Assembly (NCBI GenBank): GCA_002427045.1 | Contig: DIPO01000074.1 | Location: 15,432 to 62,172, forward strand | Length of the DNA: 46,741 bases | Direction of reading: 5' to 3' | Source of the DNA: Firmicutes bacterium UBA5486 | GTDB lineage: Bacteria; Bacillota; UBA4882; UBA10575 | Part shown: in pieces, positions 8,431 to 17,247 of the stretch | How positions within the stretch are numbered: the stretch's first letter is position 1 | Layout of the letters: every line of letters begins with the position of its first letter | Translations under genes and position numbers: made by a program | Notes under the pieces: generated by a model | Databases searched by the model: none | The model's input: only the letters and a program-made list of their open reading frames with translations | Told to the model about the DNA's origin: nothing

Positions 8431-9540
8431 ATGGAAAAACTCAATCAACTTGCACGAACAGATGATTATATTCAAGAACGGAGTAGTGTTGGCAAATCAA
8501 AGCCGCGATATACAGAAAGTGAAAATGAGATGATCTATGAAAACTGGTGGAATCCAACACTCCGGAAAGAGCTTTCACAGCGTTTTGGCAGAAAAATTTC
8601 GGCTTTAAGAAGTCAGTTTTGCCGAATTCTTAAAGAAAAAGGTATTTCAAACACGGATTATTACAAAATAATGAGAGCCAAGTATCAGACTCAGACTCCT
8701 AAAGAATTATTAGCAGATGATGAAGACCAATTAATTTTGGAGGTTTTTGCCAAACATCAGGTTCTTGGTGGAACAAGAAATGATGCCTGTTTCGAATTAC
8801 AACGATTAATGAAAAAAAAGATTAGTGAAGCAGCACTAAAACTTCGCTTTTATCGTTTGGTTCAAAAGAGAGACCTAAGTGAAGATACTATTAATCAGCT
8901 CGGGCATGATGTATTAAAACGTTCAGGTGTTAAGATCCCAAAAGCTCCTGTTTTAGATGGAAAAGAAGTCCCAATGAAAGGGCAAAAGAAGAGAAGTGAA
9001 TTGAAAACTAAAGAAAAAGAGAAAGTGGAGATGATAGAGGTACCAGTGGTATCATCAGAAATTGAAAAAGAAAAGGATAAAAGCACAATACATAGTTTTA
9101 AACAGGAAAGTGAAGAGAAAAAATCTACTTTTCTTTATCAATTAGCCCATCTGCCCGAAGCTCTCAAAAATCTAGAAGTAAGAGTAATTTCTTTAGAAGA
9201 AGCCCAAAAACGCCAGTTAGATCTGAGAGGTTTTATTGAACATCTCTTAGCTGTAGAACGGGATATGAAACAAGAAGAAAAGTTTCTTCAAGAGATTGAT
9301 CGTTTAGTTGCAGAAAACCAGTTATTAAGCGAAAAATACGAAAAGGAACATGCACGTCTGGCAAAAAGAGAAAAGGAACTTACAGAAATCTATGAATTAC
9401 TAAATGGCACTTTAAATGATTTCATGCATTTAGAGAGTGTTGCAAAATTAGCTTCTTTAGGCGATTTTATCCACAGAATGGAAATCACTGTAGATCAATT
9501 TGGTAATGTAATGAGTAGCCGGAGAATACAAGGAGCATAA
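8431..9540 (+). CDS. RsfA-like protein with two Myb/SANT-like domains and coiled coil
   Basis: A 369-residue protein. Residues 25-70 (RYTESENEMI to RSQFCRILKEKG) and 94-146 (LADDEDQLILEVFAKH to LKLRFYRLVQK) each look like a three-helix Myb/SANT DNA-binding unit; the second resembles the RsfA family of Bacillus prespore regulators. A lysine/glutamate-rich linker (about 165-225) leads to a long coiled coil (about 235-335) and a short C-terminal segment. No enzymatic motif is seen. It is probably a DNA-binding regulator or scaffold, possibly in sporulation. Start ATG 8431 follows ttggagggat; an in-frame TTG at 8416 precedes that site and is rejected. It stands alone between the methionine terminator and tRNA-Pro. 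Confidence 0.55.
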   Translation: MEKLNQLARTDDYIQERSSVGKSKPRYTESENEMIYENWWNPTLRKELSQRFGRKISALRSQFCRILKEKGISNTDYYKIMRAKYQTQTPKELLADDEDQLILEVFAKHQVLGGTRNDACFELQRLMKKKISEAALKLRFYRLVQKRDLSEDTINQLGHDVLKRSGVKIPKAPVLDGKEVPMKGQKKRSELKTKEKEKVEMIEVPVVSSEIEKEKDKSTIHSFKQESEEKKSTFLYQLAHLPEALKNLEVRVISLEEAQKRQLDLRGFIEHLLAVERDMKQEEKFLQEIDRLVAENQLLSEKYEKEHARLAKREKELTEIYELLNGTLNDFMHLESVAKLASLGDFIHRMEITVDQFGNVMSSRRIQGA

Positions 9541-9626
9541 AAAAGGAAAAGGGAAACCGGGCTAGTTAGGCTTAAATCATACTTTAAATTATTAATCTAC
9601 AGCGGAAATATTTTGCATTGTAATCC

Positions 9627-9655
9627 TTGACACTGTATAAATCCAATGTTATAAT
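9627..9655 (+). promoter_or_regulatory. Promoter of tRNA-Pro
   Basis: TTGACA (9627-9632), 17-base spacer, TATAAT (9650-9655): a full-consensus sigma-A promoter 20 bases before the tRNA 5' end. Confidence 0.92.
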
Positions 9656-9674
9656 TAGATTTGCTTTAAGCATT

Positions 9675-9751
<77 letters not shown>

Positions 9752-9759
9752 TGAATATT

Positions 9760-9797
9760 ACCAGCTCTGAGAATTTTCGGAGCTGGTTTTTTCTTTT
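9760..9797 (+). terminator. Terminator after tRNA-Pro
   Basis: Hairpin CCAGCTC...GAGCTGG followed by TTTTTTCTTTTT. A strong intrinsic terminator directly downstream of the tRNA. Confidence 0.92.
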
Positions 9798-9865
9798 TGC
9801 CTAACAATTTATCTACCTTTTTTGGGTTGGGTTTGTCTGTAATATAATCTTGATTTAGTAAATTG

Positions 9866-9882
9866 AAGGAATTGCATAATTA
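9866..9882. repeat. Terminal end of interspersed intergenic repeat
   Basis: AAGGAATTGCATAATTA matches the left end of the element at 10390 exactly over 16 bases. No partner end is seen before the next gene, so this is a solo or decayed end. Confidence 0.55.
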
Positions 9883-9953
9883 CTTTTATGATCTAATCAT
9901 ACTAATGATTTAATAATCATATAAATAAACAAATGCAGGCTGGGGGGGTAGAT

Positions 9954-10343
9954 ATGGTCAATCAGGAGCAATCAGGAATGAATCTCCGTCACTTAATAAA
10001 ATCCATTTTCTCCGGCTTAAAATATTCTTTCTATCTAATTTTTATTACCATATTACTACTAGTTTTAACTTACTTGATGGGCTGGGATTGGAGTAAATAT
10101 GAACAAAGTATATATGAATATGCAATTTATACTGCGATCGGCTTAGGAGCTTTGGCAGCAGGCTATAAGTCAAAAACTAAAGGTTGGATGGTGGGTTCAC
10201 TTCTAGCTTTATCTGTCTGGTTAATTTTCTTTATTATCGGAAGGATATGGGGAATAGAACAAAATATTAATGCCGGAATGATTAATGGATTAATTGGCAT
10301 AATTATTGGTGCCGTAGTTGGCATTATCGGAATTAACTTGTGA
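9954..10343 (+). CDS. Small four-helix membrane protein, TIGR04086/YrzE-like
   Basis: A 129-residue integral membrane protein with four predicted membrane helices (about residues 25-43, 57-74, 80-98 and 106-127) separated by very short loops. The GAxAAGYKxKTKGW pattern between helices 2 and 3 and the glycine-rich last helix resemble the TIGR04086 family, common in Firmicutes and of unknown function. I prefer ATG 9954, behind ctggggggg, over an upstream ATG at 9933. No operon partner is present: it is flanked by repeat copies and faces the convergent GH65 gene. Confidence 0.7.
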   Translation: MVNQEQSGMNLRHLIKSIFSGLKYSFYLIFITILLLVLTYLMGWDWSKYEQSIYEYAIYTAIGLGALAAGYKSKTKGWMVGSLLALSVWLIFFIIGRIWGIEQNINAGMINGLIGIIIGAVVGIIGINL

Positions 10344-10389
10344 TTTTGCTTATAAGTAAAATGAAACAGGCCTTTAGCCTTCAATAAAT

Positions 10390-10583
10390 AAGGAATTGCA
10401 TAATTTTATTTAACACTAAGTCGTTCATGCCGCTTACCTACAGCATTACGAAGTAATGTAAATCAAAACCAGGTGAGTCGACAAGCCGTCTAGAAGGTGT
10501 AAAAAATGCCGGATGAATCGACAAAGCACAAAGGCATTTCCCTAATGGGTCAAATATACGATTAAGGTAATTATGCAATTCCC
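10390..10583. repeat. Full-length copy of interspersed repeat with terminal inverted repeats
   Basis: About 194 bases bounded by AAGGAATTGCATAATT on the left and its inverse AATTATGCAATTCCC on the right, an imperfect inverted repeat of 14-16 bases. Inside is the core AAACCAGGTGAGTCGACAAG (10467-10486) and a second, diverged core GCCGGATGAATCGACAAAGC (10508-10527). It has no open reading frame. The size, inverted ends and dispersion resemble a MITE or a structured intergenic repeat. Confidence 0.65.
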
Positions 10584-10626
10584 TCTAATATAAAAAGCTA
10601 AAAGGGAAGGCTAATAGGCCTGTTTC

Positions 10627-12927
10627 TTACACCAACTTAATTGAGAGACTCTTCTCTTTTGATGAATAATATTCTTTTTCTCGCACATAAATAGATAAGG
10701 GGTCACCTGAAAATTGTTTAATTTTAATGTGATCTTTACAAACAGTGATTCCTAATCTTCGGCCTCTAAAAGTAAGTTTAAAACTATAACTTTCCCATGC
10801 TTTAGGCAGATAGGGATCTAAAGTAAATTTACTATTTTTTACTGCGATCCCGGCAAAGCCCAAGACGATTGCTAACCAGTTCCCAGCCATACTAGTAAGG
10901 TGGATTCCCTCATCTGTATCATCATTACAGTTTTCTAGATCTAGACGGCTTGAGCGAAGGAAGAGTTCATAGGCTTTATCATGATATCCGATGTTGGAAG
11001 CTACAATCGAATGTATGCATGGTGAGAGCGATGATTCATGAACAGTTCTTGGCTCATAAAAGTCAAAATTTCTTTTTTTACATTCCAAATCAAAACGTTC
11101 GGGAAGAAAATAAAAAGCTTGAATTACATCTGCTTGCTTAATAAAACAGGAACGTAGGATCCGATCCCAAGACCAATGTTTATTCAAAGGTAGTTCTTCA
11201 GGGGGTAAATCTTTCGCTAAAATCTGTTCTTTATCCATGTATAAGTCGTTTTGTTCAAAGATACCTAACTCTTCTACAGTTGGGTAATACATTTTTTCTA
11301 AAATATCATTCCATTTCTTTAATTCCAATGCTTCTAAAGATAAATTATTTCTAAGGTTATTATATTTCTCCTGATTAAGTTCTTTCAATTCATTAAGAGA
11401 TGTAATGGTATATTCCAAAGTCCAAGCTGCCATATAATTAGTGTACCAATTGTTGTTGACATTGTTTTCGTATTCATTAGGGCCAGTAACACCAAGAATC
11501 ATATACTTATCTTTACGAGGATTAAAGCTTACCCGGCTTGCCCAAAATCTACTGATTTCTATTAGTACCTCTAGTCCATAATTATATAGATAAGAACCAT
11601 CTCCTGTATAACTAGTATAATTATAGATGGCATAGGCTATTGCGCCATTTCGATGAATCTCTTCAAAAGTAATCTCCCACTCATTATGGCATTCTTGTCC
11701 ATCAATAGTAACCATTGGATAAAGTGCGCCTTTAAGCCCCAGTTTAGAAGCATTCTCTTTTGCCTGGGGTAAATGATAGTATCGATAAAAGAGTAGATTC
11801 TTGGCAATCTCCTCATTGGTATATAGGTAAAATGGTAAACAAAGAGCCTCTGTATCCCAGTACGTTACACCGCCATACTTTTCACCGGAAAAACCTTTGG
11901 GACCGATATTAAGACGGGGGTCTTTCCCATTATAACTTTGGTTAAGTTGAAAAATACAGTATCTAGCTCCTTGTTGAGCTTTTAGATCTCCTTTAATAAT
12001 GATATCAGTATCTTCCCATTTCTTTGCCATTTCTTGTAGGTGGTTCTGATATAGATTAGTATAGCCTTTTTCGTATGCCTTCTGTAGTTTATCAACAGTA
12101 ACCTGTTCTAAAGTAATTTCCTCGAAATCCCTTGAAGTGCAGACCGCGATAAATTTTTGGAGTTCTACCGATTTCCCAGCTGTTAAGGGGATATTAATCT
12201 CATATCCAACGTATTTATGTTCTTGTAATAGTTTTTTCTCAAAAGTTTCTGGTACCGTGTCAACTAAAACCTTAATAGACATCGCAGTTGAAACGAGAAA
12301 TTCAGTCTTTTTTGTTTTTAGGGTCAAAAAAGCATATTCTTGGTTAATCTCTTGATTTACTTTCTGCCAAAACTTCTCCCCATAATTAGCATCTTCATTT
12401 TTCACATCACCATCAAGATAGGGGGTTACAGTTAATACGCTATGATGATTTAAAGCAGTTGCTTTAACCGTAATACAAGCCAAATTCGGTTCAGCCATAC
12501 TAAGAAATCTAGTAATCACAAAATCTGTTTCTTTGCCGTCTTTACTAATTAAAGTAAAAGAGCGTGTTAATTTACCTTGTTTCATATCCAATTCTCTTCG
12601 GAAGTTTTTGAAGGATGAGACCGCAAGATCAACTTTTTCTCCGTCCAGTGCTAGATTAATACCGATCCAGTTAGTTGAGTTAATTATTTTAGCAAAGAAT
12701 TCAGGATAACCATTTTTCCACCAACCAACTCTTGTCTTGTCAGGGTAATAAACACCAGCAATATAGGTCCCTTGCAAGGAGTCACCGGAATACTCTTCTT
12801 CAAAAAAACCCCTTAAACCCATATGGGAATTTCCTAAAGTAAAAATACTCTCTGAAAATCTAGCTGTTTTAGGTTCAAACGAATTCTCAATAATTTTCCA
12901 CTCATCAAGAATAAATCCGTTACTCAT
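10627..12927 (-). CDS. mapA: GH65 phosphorylase, probably maltose phosphorylase
   Basis: A 766-residue cytoplasmic glycoside hydrolase family 65 enzyme that would split maltose with phosphate into beta-glucose-1-phosphate and glucose. The catalytic acid is E485 in GVTGPNEYENNVNNNWYTN, very close to the E487 position of Lactobacillus maltose phosphorylase. HNEWEITFEEIHRNGAIAYA (414-433) and GTYIAGVYYPDKTRVGWW (53-70) are the pattern I associate with maltose rather than kojibiose or nigerose phosphorylases. Length is normal. It starts at ATG 12927 behind aggaggaag. It is divergent from a LacI regulator gene and shares operator type with the maltose-type ABC genes beyond it. Trehalose phosphorylase is the main alternative. 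Confidence 0.85.
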   Translation of the reverse strand: MSNGFILDEWKIIENSFEPKTARFSESIFTLGNSHMGLRGFFEEEYSGDSLQGTYIAGVYYPDKTRVGWWKNGYPEFFAKIINSTNWIGINLALDGEKVDLAVSSFKNFRRELDMKQGKLTRSFTLISKDGKETDFVITRFLSMAEPNLACITVKATALNHHSVLTVTPYLDGDVKNEDANYGEKFWQKVNQEINQEYAFLTLKTKKTEFLVSTAMSIKVLVDTVPETFEKKLLQEHKYVGYEINIPLTAGKSVELQKFIAVCTSRDFEEITLEQVTVDKLQKAYEKGYTNLYQNHLQEMAKKWEDTDIIIKGDLKAQQGARYCIFQLNQSYNGKDPRLNIGPKGFSGEKYGGVTYWDTEALCLPFYLYTNEEIAKNLLFYRYYHLPQAKENASKLGLKGALYPMVTIDGQECHNEWEITFEEIHRNGAIAYAIYNYTSYTGDGSYLYNYGLEVLIEISRFWASRVSFNPRKDKYMILGVTGPNEYENNVNNNWYTNYMAAWTLEYTITSLNELKELNQEKYNNLRNNLSLEALELKKWNDILEKMYYPTVEELGIFEQNDLYMDKEQILAKDLPPEELPLNKHWSWDRILRSCFIKQADVIQAFYFLPERFDLECKKRNFDFYEPRTVHESSLSPCIHSIVASNIGYHDKAYELFLRSSRLDLENCNDDTDEGIHLTSMAGNWLAIVLGFAGIAVKNSKFTLDPYLPKAWESYSFKLTFRGRRLGITVCKDHIKIKQFSGDPLSIYVREKEYYSSKEKSLSIKLV

Positions 12928-13075
12928 TTTACTTCCTCCTAGTTATCTATTTTTTACTACAATGTCATATATAGGAATATAAGTAATTTAACAATATTGA
13001 CAAACAACTTAAAAAGAAATATTATATTTGTATTCGATATTGTTATTCAATGTTACGCTTTTGAAAAGCAACTTT

Positions 13076-13105
13076 ATTATAAACAAAAAGTATTAACCAT
13101 GTCAA
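13076..13105 (-). promoter_or_regulatory. Promoter of the GH65 (maltose phosphorylase) gene
   Basis: On the minus strand TTGACA (13105-13100) and TATAAT (13081-13076) are separated by 18 bases. The LacI-type operator lies immediately upstream of the -35 box. The leader to the start codon would be about 140 bases. The rest of the 441-base divergent gap is AT-rich and includes a repeat end at 13205 and ataataatag tracts near 13278-13323. Confidence 0.7.
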
Positions 13106-13118
13106 TCAAACGTTTGCG
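13106..13118. promoter_or_regulatory. LacI-type operator A1
   Basis: TCAAACGTTTGCG, centred on AACGTT. Its reverse complement (CGCAAACGTTTGA) matches the site at 14453 (CGCAAACGTTAGCG). It abuts the -35 box of the GH65 promoter, so binding of the adjacent LacI protein could block or assist RNA polymerase. Confidence 0.75.
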
Positions 13119-13204
13119 TAAAAATAAAGATTTAAATAATTAAACCCTTAGATTAAGCATTAAATCTGGTTTTATAAATGTTTTTTTTAGAATTTATTTT
13201 ATAG

Positions 13205-13227
13205 AAGGAATTGCATAATTCCCTTAA
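13205..13227. repeat. Fused ends of interspersed repeat
   Basis: AAGGAATTGCATAATTCCCT looks like a left end joined almost directly to an inverted right end, as if the interior had been deleted. It lies in the divergent regulatory region between the GH65 and lacI genes. Confidence 0.45.
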
Positions 13228-13368
13228 ATAAAAAACACAACATAGTTTTCTTGCTTATTCTTGCTTAAAGGAATTTTGGAATAATAATAGTAAATTAATA
13301 ATAATAATGAGGAATAATAATAGTTAAGCATAGAAATCAATTATCTTTCTCTAAAAGGGGTAGCAAAC

Positions 13369-14394
13369 ATGTATACTATAAAGGATGTAGCTAAACTAGC
13401 TCAAGTTTCTCCTTCTACTGTTTCAAGGGTTATATCGGATAGCAAGCAAATTAGTGATGAAACTAAAAAACGGGTAAAAAAGGTAATGGAGGAGATTGGT
13501 TATCATCCTAATATGATCGCCCGAAGTTTGATTACTAAATCAAGCCAGACACTAGGTTTAGTCTTGTCACGCTCCACAGAAACTGCTTTTTCCAGCCCTT
13601 TTTTTTCGGAAGTCATTAGAGGGATTAGTAAAGTAGTTCAAAACCATCAATATAGTCTACTCTTGGCTACAGCTGAAAATTATAAAGAAGAGGGCAAACA
13701 ATGTATGAAGATGATTATGGAAAAGAGAGTAGACGGAGTTATTCTATTAGCTTCAAGGGTAAATGATGATCTAATTGAGAAACTTTTATTAGATGATTAT
13801 CCTTTTGTTGTGGTAGGTAGAGCACCGGCAGGTGCAAGAATTTATTCAGTTAATAATGACAACATCAAAGCTGGTTATAATGTAGCGCGGCATCTATTAA
13901 ATCTAGGCCATAGACAAATTGCTTTTCTAAATGGTTCTAATGAATATATTTTTTGCCACGACCGTTATGAAGGTTTTGCAATGGCTTTTCGTGAGTTTGG
14001 TTTAGAGATTGATCAAACATATGTTATTGAAACCGATCTTCAACAGGAAAATGCTTATTTTTATACTAAACAATTATTGGAACTTGATCGTCCGCCTACG
14101 GCGATTTTTGCGATTGACGATATGATGGCACTTGGAGTTTACCGTGCAATAAAAGAAAAAAATTTAGAAATTCCTGATGATGTTGCAGTTGTCGGCTTTA
14201 ATAACGATCATTTTACTTCGTTAATTAGCCCTCCATTAACTACTATTCAAATCCCCATTTATGAAATGGGGATCAATGCTGCTGAAATGATGATGGATTT
14301 ATTAAAAGGAAAAGAAGTGATACCACAACAAAGAATTCTTTCATCAAAGTTAATTATACGTAACTCTTGTGGAGGTAAACCAAGAAAAATTTAA
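13369..14394 (+). CDS. LacI-family transcriptional regulator (maltose-type locus)
   Basis: A 341-residue LacI/GalR repressor. The N-terminal helix-turn-helix and hinge (MYTIKDVAKLAQVSPSTVSR, residues 1-20, through NMIARSLITK) precede a periplasmic-binding-protein-like effector domain with GFAMAFREFGL, AIFAIDDMMALG and VAVVGFNND. It sits between the divergent GH65 gene and the solute-binding protein gene, and CGCAAACGTTWGCG-type sites lie in both flanking regions, so it very likely controls both in response to an imported alpha-glucoside or its product. It resembles MalR/CcpA-type members; CcpA itself is unlikely given the local context. Confidence 0.92.
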   Translation: MYTIKDVAKLAQVSPSTVSRVISDSKQISDETKKRVKKVMEEIGYHPNMIARSLITKSSQTLGLVLSRSTETAFSSPFFSEVIRGISKVVQNHQYSLLLATAENYKEEGKQCMKMIMEKRVDGVILLASRVNDDLIEKLLLDDYPFVVVGRAPAGARIYSVNNDNIKAGYNVARHLLNLGHRQIAFLNGSNEYIFCHDRYEGFAMAFREFGLEIDQTYVIETDLQQENAYFYTKQLLELDRPPTAIFAIDDMMALGVYRAIKEKNLEIPDDVAVVGFNNDHFTSLISPPLTTIQIPIYEMGINAAEMMMDLLKGKEVIPQQRILSSKLIIRNSCGGKPRKI

Positions 14395-14452
14395 TTTATT
14401 ATATTTTTTAGAAGGAATAGGATATACAGTAGAGAATATATATATTGGTTCC

Positions 14453-14466
14453 CGCAAACGTTAGCG
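14453..14466. promoter_or_regulatory. LacI-type operator A2
   Basis: CGCAAACGTTAGCG, matching the site at 13106. It lies 121 bases before the solute-binding protein gene and 59 bases after lacI, a suitable place to control the ABC transporter operon. Confidence 0.75.
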
Positions 14467-14526
14467 TAAAAACTAAGTTAAGAAGGTAGTTGGTCATTAA
14501 TTAGCTTTTTACGTAAGGAGGTGAAT

Positions 14527-14556
14527 TTGGGGGAGAAATTGAAAGCTCTTAGGTAG
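14527..14556 (+). other. Possible nine-codon leader ORF
   Basis: A perfect aaggaggtg site (14515-14523) is followed four bases later by TTG and a nine-codon frame (MGEKLKALR) ending at TAG, 30 bases before the solute-binding protein gene. It may be a translated leader or merely a chance or decoy ribosome site. Confidence 0.25.
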
Positions 14557-14586
14557 CAGTGTAAGTAAAATTAAGGAGGTATTTTA

Positions 14587-15843
14587 GTGAAAAAAAGTAG
14601 AATTCGGTATTTTCTAATGACCCTAATTATTTTTGTTTTGGCAGGTACTTTCTTTACTTCTTTTGCCTCAGATAAGGTCGAAATTGAACTTTTTTACTAT
14701 AAACAAGAAATTGTAAAACAAATGGGTGAAATGGCAGAAGCATTTAGTAAGAAATATCCAAATGTTTCTGTTAAATTAACTCTAATTCCTAATGATAGCA
14801 TGACTGTTTTGCAGACTAGGATGGCCGGAGGAGATGCACCGGATATCATTCAGTTACAAGCATATTCTGCAGTATTTGAATTTGCTAAAGCAGGATGGTT
14901 AGCTGATCTTACTAATGAACCTGTAGCTTCTAAGGTTGTTGATGGTACTAAAACTTCAGTTACATATAATGGTAGGATGTACGCTTTGCCAATGGATTTG
15001 GCAGGTATTGGTATTATCTACAACAAAGATATTCTTAATAAATATAATTTAAAAACACCGACAACTTTTTCTGAATTGCAAAAAGTATGTTCTACACTGA
15101 AAAAGAATAATATTACTCCTTTTGCTGGTTTATTAAAAGCAAATTGGTCTTTAGGACATTTCATTTCAATGGTCCATACTACTCTGGCCGGTCCTAAATT
15201 AATGCCCTGGCTGGATTCAATGAACAAAGGTACTGGTTCTTTTGCTGATCCTATTAAGACCAAAGATTTATTTAATATTATGGATTTCTATAAAGCAAAT
15301 GTAGGCGAAAATGCTGCTGAAATGGATTTGGACGAACAGCAAGCTGCTTTTGCTTCAGGTGAAGCTGCAATGATGGTTCAAGGGTTATGGTCATACGGTG
15401 CTGCTATTGAAACTAATCCCAAGTTAAATTGTGGTTTCATACCGTTCCCTTGTACCAATAATGCAAAAGATGCTAAGCTTTTTGCTGATGTTGACTCAAC
15501 TTTTGCCCTTTCTGCAATTTCAAGCCCAGCAAAGACAAAAGCAGCAAAACAATTTCTTGAGTGGTTAGCAACACCAGAAGCAATCAAGATTTGGGTAGAA
15601 AGATGTAAACTTGTCCCCACCTTTAAAGGTGCTGATGTATCTTCTATGGATGCTCCTTTCCAAGATCTGGTTAGATATATGAATGAAGGAAAGACTAATC
15701 CATGGGCATTTTCTATGTATCCAGTAGCTGCTTTTGAAGATGCCTGTAAGAACGGGGCACAAGAGTATATTTTTGGATTAAAAAATGCTAATGATGTCAT
15801 CGAGTTTATTGATGAGACTTGGAGAAGAGAGGTAAAACAATAA
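14587..15843 (+). CDS. Extracellular sugar-binding protein of ABC transporter (cluster 1)
   Basis: A 418-residue family 1 solute-binding protein, the receptor of a carbohydrate ABC importer. Residues 1-27 are a signal peptide ending at TSFA-SDK, with no lipobox cysteine, so it would be released into a periplasm rather than lipid-anchored. The mature part has the usual ELFYYKQEIVKQMGEMAEAF start and the GGDAPDIIQLQ motif near residue 80. Start is GTG 14587, six bases after aaggaggt. A maltose or related alpha-glucoside is the likely ligand, inferred only from the neighbouring GH65 gene. Confidence 0.9.
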   Translation: MKKSRIRYFLMTLIIFVLAGTFFTSFASDKVEIELFYYKQEIVKQMGEMAEAFSKKYPNVSVKLTLIPNDSMTVLQTRMAGGDAPDIIQLQAYSAVFEFAKAGWLADLTNEPVASKVVDGTKTSVTYNGRMYALPMDLAGIGIIYNKDILNKYNLKTPTTFSELQKVCSTLKKNNITPFAGLLKANWSLGHFISMVHTTLAGPKLMPWLDSMNKGTGSFADPIKTKDLFNIMDFYKANVGENAAEMDLDEQQAAFASGEAAMMVQGLWSYGAAIETNPKLNCGFIPFPCTNNAKDAKLFADVDSTFALSAISSPAKTKAAKQFLEWLATPEAIKIWVERCKLVPTFKGADVSSMDAPFQDLVRYMNEGKTNPWAFSMYPVAAFEDACKNGAQEYIFGLKNANDVIEFIDETWRREVKQ

Positions 15844-15859
15844 TTAATAACTAAAGAGG

Positions 15860-15897
15860 GAAGAATAAGCGGTTATTCCGCTTATTCTTCCTCTTTT
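15860..15897 (+). terminator. Intercistronic hairpin/terminator after solute-binding protein gene
   Basis: GAAGAATAAGCGG ttatt CCGCTTATTCTTC followed by CTCTTTT. The 13-base-pair stem probably ends most transcripts after the binding-protein gene, or protects its 3' end, so that the receptor is made in excess over the permeases. Confidence 0.8.
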
Positions 15898-15915
15898 AGG
15901 ATATGAGGAGAAAGA

Positions 15916-17247
15916 ATGATTACAAATAAAAAAACAAAAGCCTTCTATTTTATAATATTTTTATTACCTGCACTTTTACTTTATGGGTTATTCTTTATTT
16001 TTCCTCTCTTTCAAGGTATAAAATACTCATTTACTGACTGGAATGGTATTGTCCCTGAAATTCCTTTTAATATTGCGAAAAATGAATTTGAAAATAATAT
16101 TTTAGCTAAGATAAATAACCCTCATAAATCTGAATATTTATTAAAATTCTACGAATTAGATGAACCCAGCTCTTTTTACCGGTTAAGTACATGGGTGCAG
16201 GAAGATAAGGGAGAGCCAAGGAAGCTAACGAACAAAGAAAGAAAAGAGATTAAAAAAATCTTAAAATCGGTTGGAATCACATCTATTAATTACATTGGTT
16301 TAGATAATTTTAAAGAGATGTTTAAAGATAAAAGATTTGTTCCTAGATTTGAAAGACGTTATTTATATAATGAATTTGATGAGCTACCTACAGTTTTGGG
16401 GAAAAGAAGTTTCAAAAAGAAACTATTGAAAAATATTACTGACGAGAATGAGCGGGAATTTTTATTATCCAAATATCACTTTGTAAAGTCAAAATCAGCA
16501 TACATTCTTGATGGTGAATTGACTGAAGAAGAAACTACTAGGATGAAGTCCATTCTGGGAGATAATATGTATGAAAAGGTATTTGTCCGAGGTGTAATTG
16601 GTTTTACTCTCTTTTTTACCTTATATAATGTACTACTAACAAATTTGCTCGCTCTAACTTTAGCACTGATTTTGGATACTAAAATGAAGTACAAGAATCT
16701 TCTTCGTTCGATGTTCTTTTTACCAAATGTAATCAGTCTTATTATTGTAGCTTATTTATGGTCTTATATGTTTAGATTAATTTTCCCCTTAATAACAGGC
16801 ATTTCGGTCTGGCTTGGCAGTCCGGATCTAGCTCCTTACTCTGTGGTTATGGTTGCGATCTGGCAAGGCTGCGGTTACTTGATGGTTATTTATTTGGCGG
16901 GTTTACAAACGATCCCCACGGAATTGGTTGAAGCTAGCGAAGTAGATGGGGCAAAATGGTACCAACGTTTATTTTTTATAAAATTTCCACTCTTGTTACC
17001 GGCATTCACGATTTGTTTATTTTATAGTCTTTCTAATTCCTTACGTACTTTTGATATTATTATGGCTCTTACTCAGGGTGGTCCTGGGTATGTAACAACT
17101 CCGATTGTTGTTGATATTTATAAAAATGCATTTATGCAGAATAGATATGGCTATGCTACAGCAAAAGCAGTTTTACTTTGTTTGATGATTATGGTGATAA
17201 CAGGTACTCAATTATACCTGATGAAAAGGAGGGAAGTAGAATTATGA
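15916..17247 (+). CDS. Sugar ABC permease, MalF-type, with large extracytoplasmic insertions (cluster 1)
   Basis: A 443-residue permease, longer than the usual ~300. The first helix is at about 11-33. The family pattern SFTDWNG (38-44) and INYIGLDNFKEMF (124-136) are separated by an ~80-residue charged insertion, and a second insertion (about 143-220) precedes the core helices. The EAA loop that contacts the ATPase, EASEVDGAKWYQRLFFIKFP, is at 339-358. Helices FTLFFTLYNVLL and the rest of the core are intact. It forms the heterodimeric channel with the next gene, which overlaps it by four bases (ATGA). Confidence 0.92.
   Translation: MITNKKTKAFYFIIFLLPALLLYGLFFIFPLFQGIKYSFTDWNGIVPEIPFNIAKNEFENNILAKINNPHKSEYLLKFYELDEPSSFYRLSTWVQEDKGEPRKLTNKERKEIKKILKSVGITSINYIGLDNFKEMFKDKRFVPRFERRYLYNEFDELPTVLGKRSFKKKLLKNITDENEREFLLSKYHFVKSKSAYILDGELTEEETTRMKSILGDNMYEKVFVRGVIGFTLFFTLYNVLLTNLLALTLALILDTKMKYKNLLRSMFFLPNVISLIIVAYLWSYMFRLIFPLITGISVWLGSPDLAPYSVVMVAIWQGCGYLMVIYLAGLQTIPTELVEASEVDGAKWYQRLFFIKFPLLLPAFTICLFYSLSNSLRTFDIIMALTQGGPGYVTTPIVVDIYKNAFMQNRYGYATAKAVLLCLMIMVITGTQLYLMKRREVEL

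Noticed and set aside
15378..15800. A 140-residue antisense frame inside the first sugar-binding protein gene.
   Set aside because: It mirrors the coding bias of the real gene and has no start signal or family resemblance.
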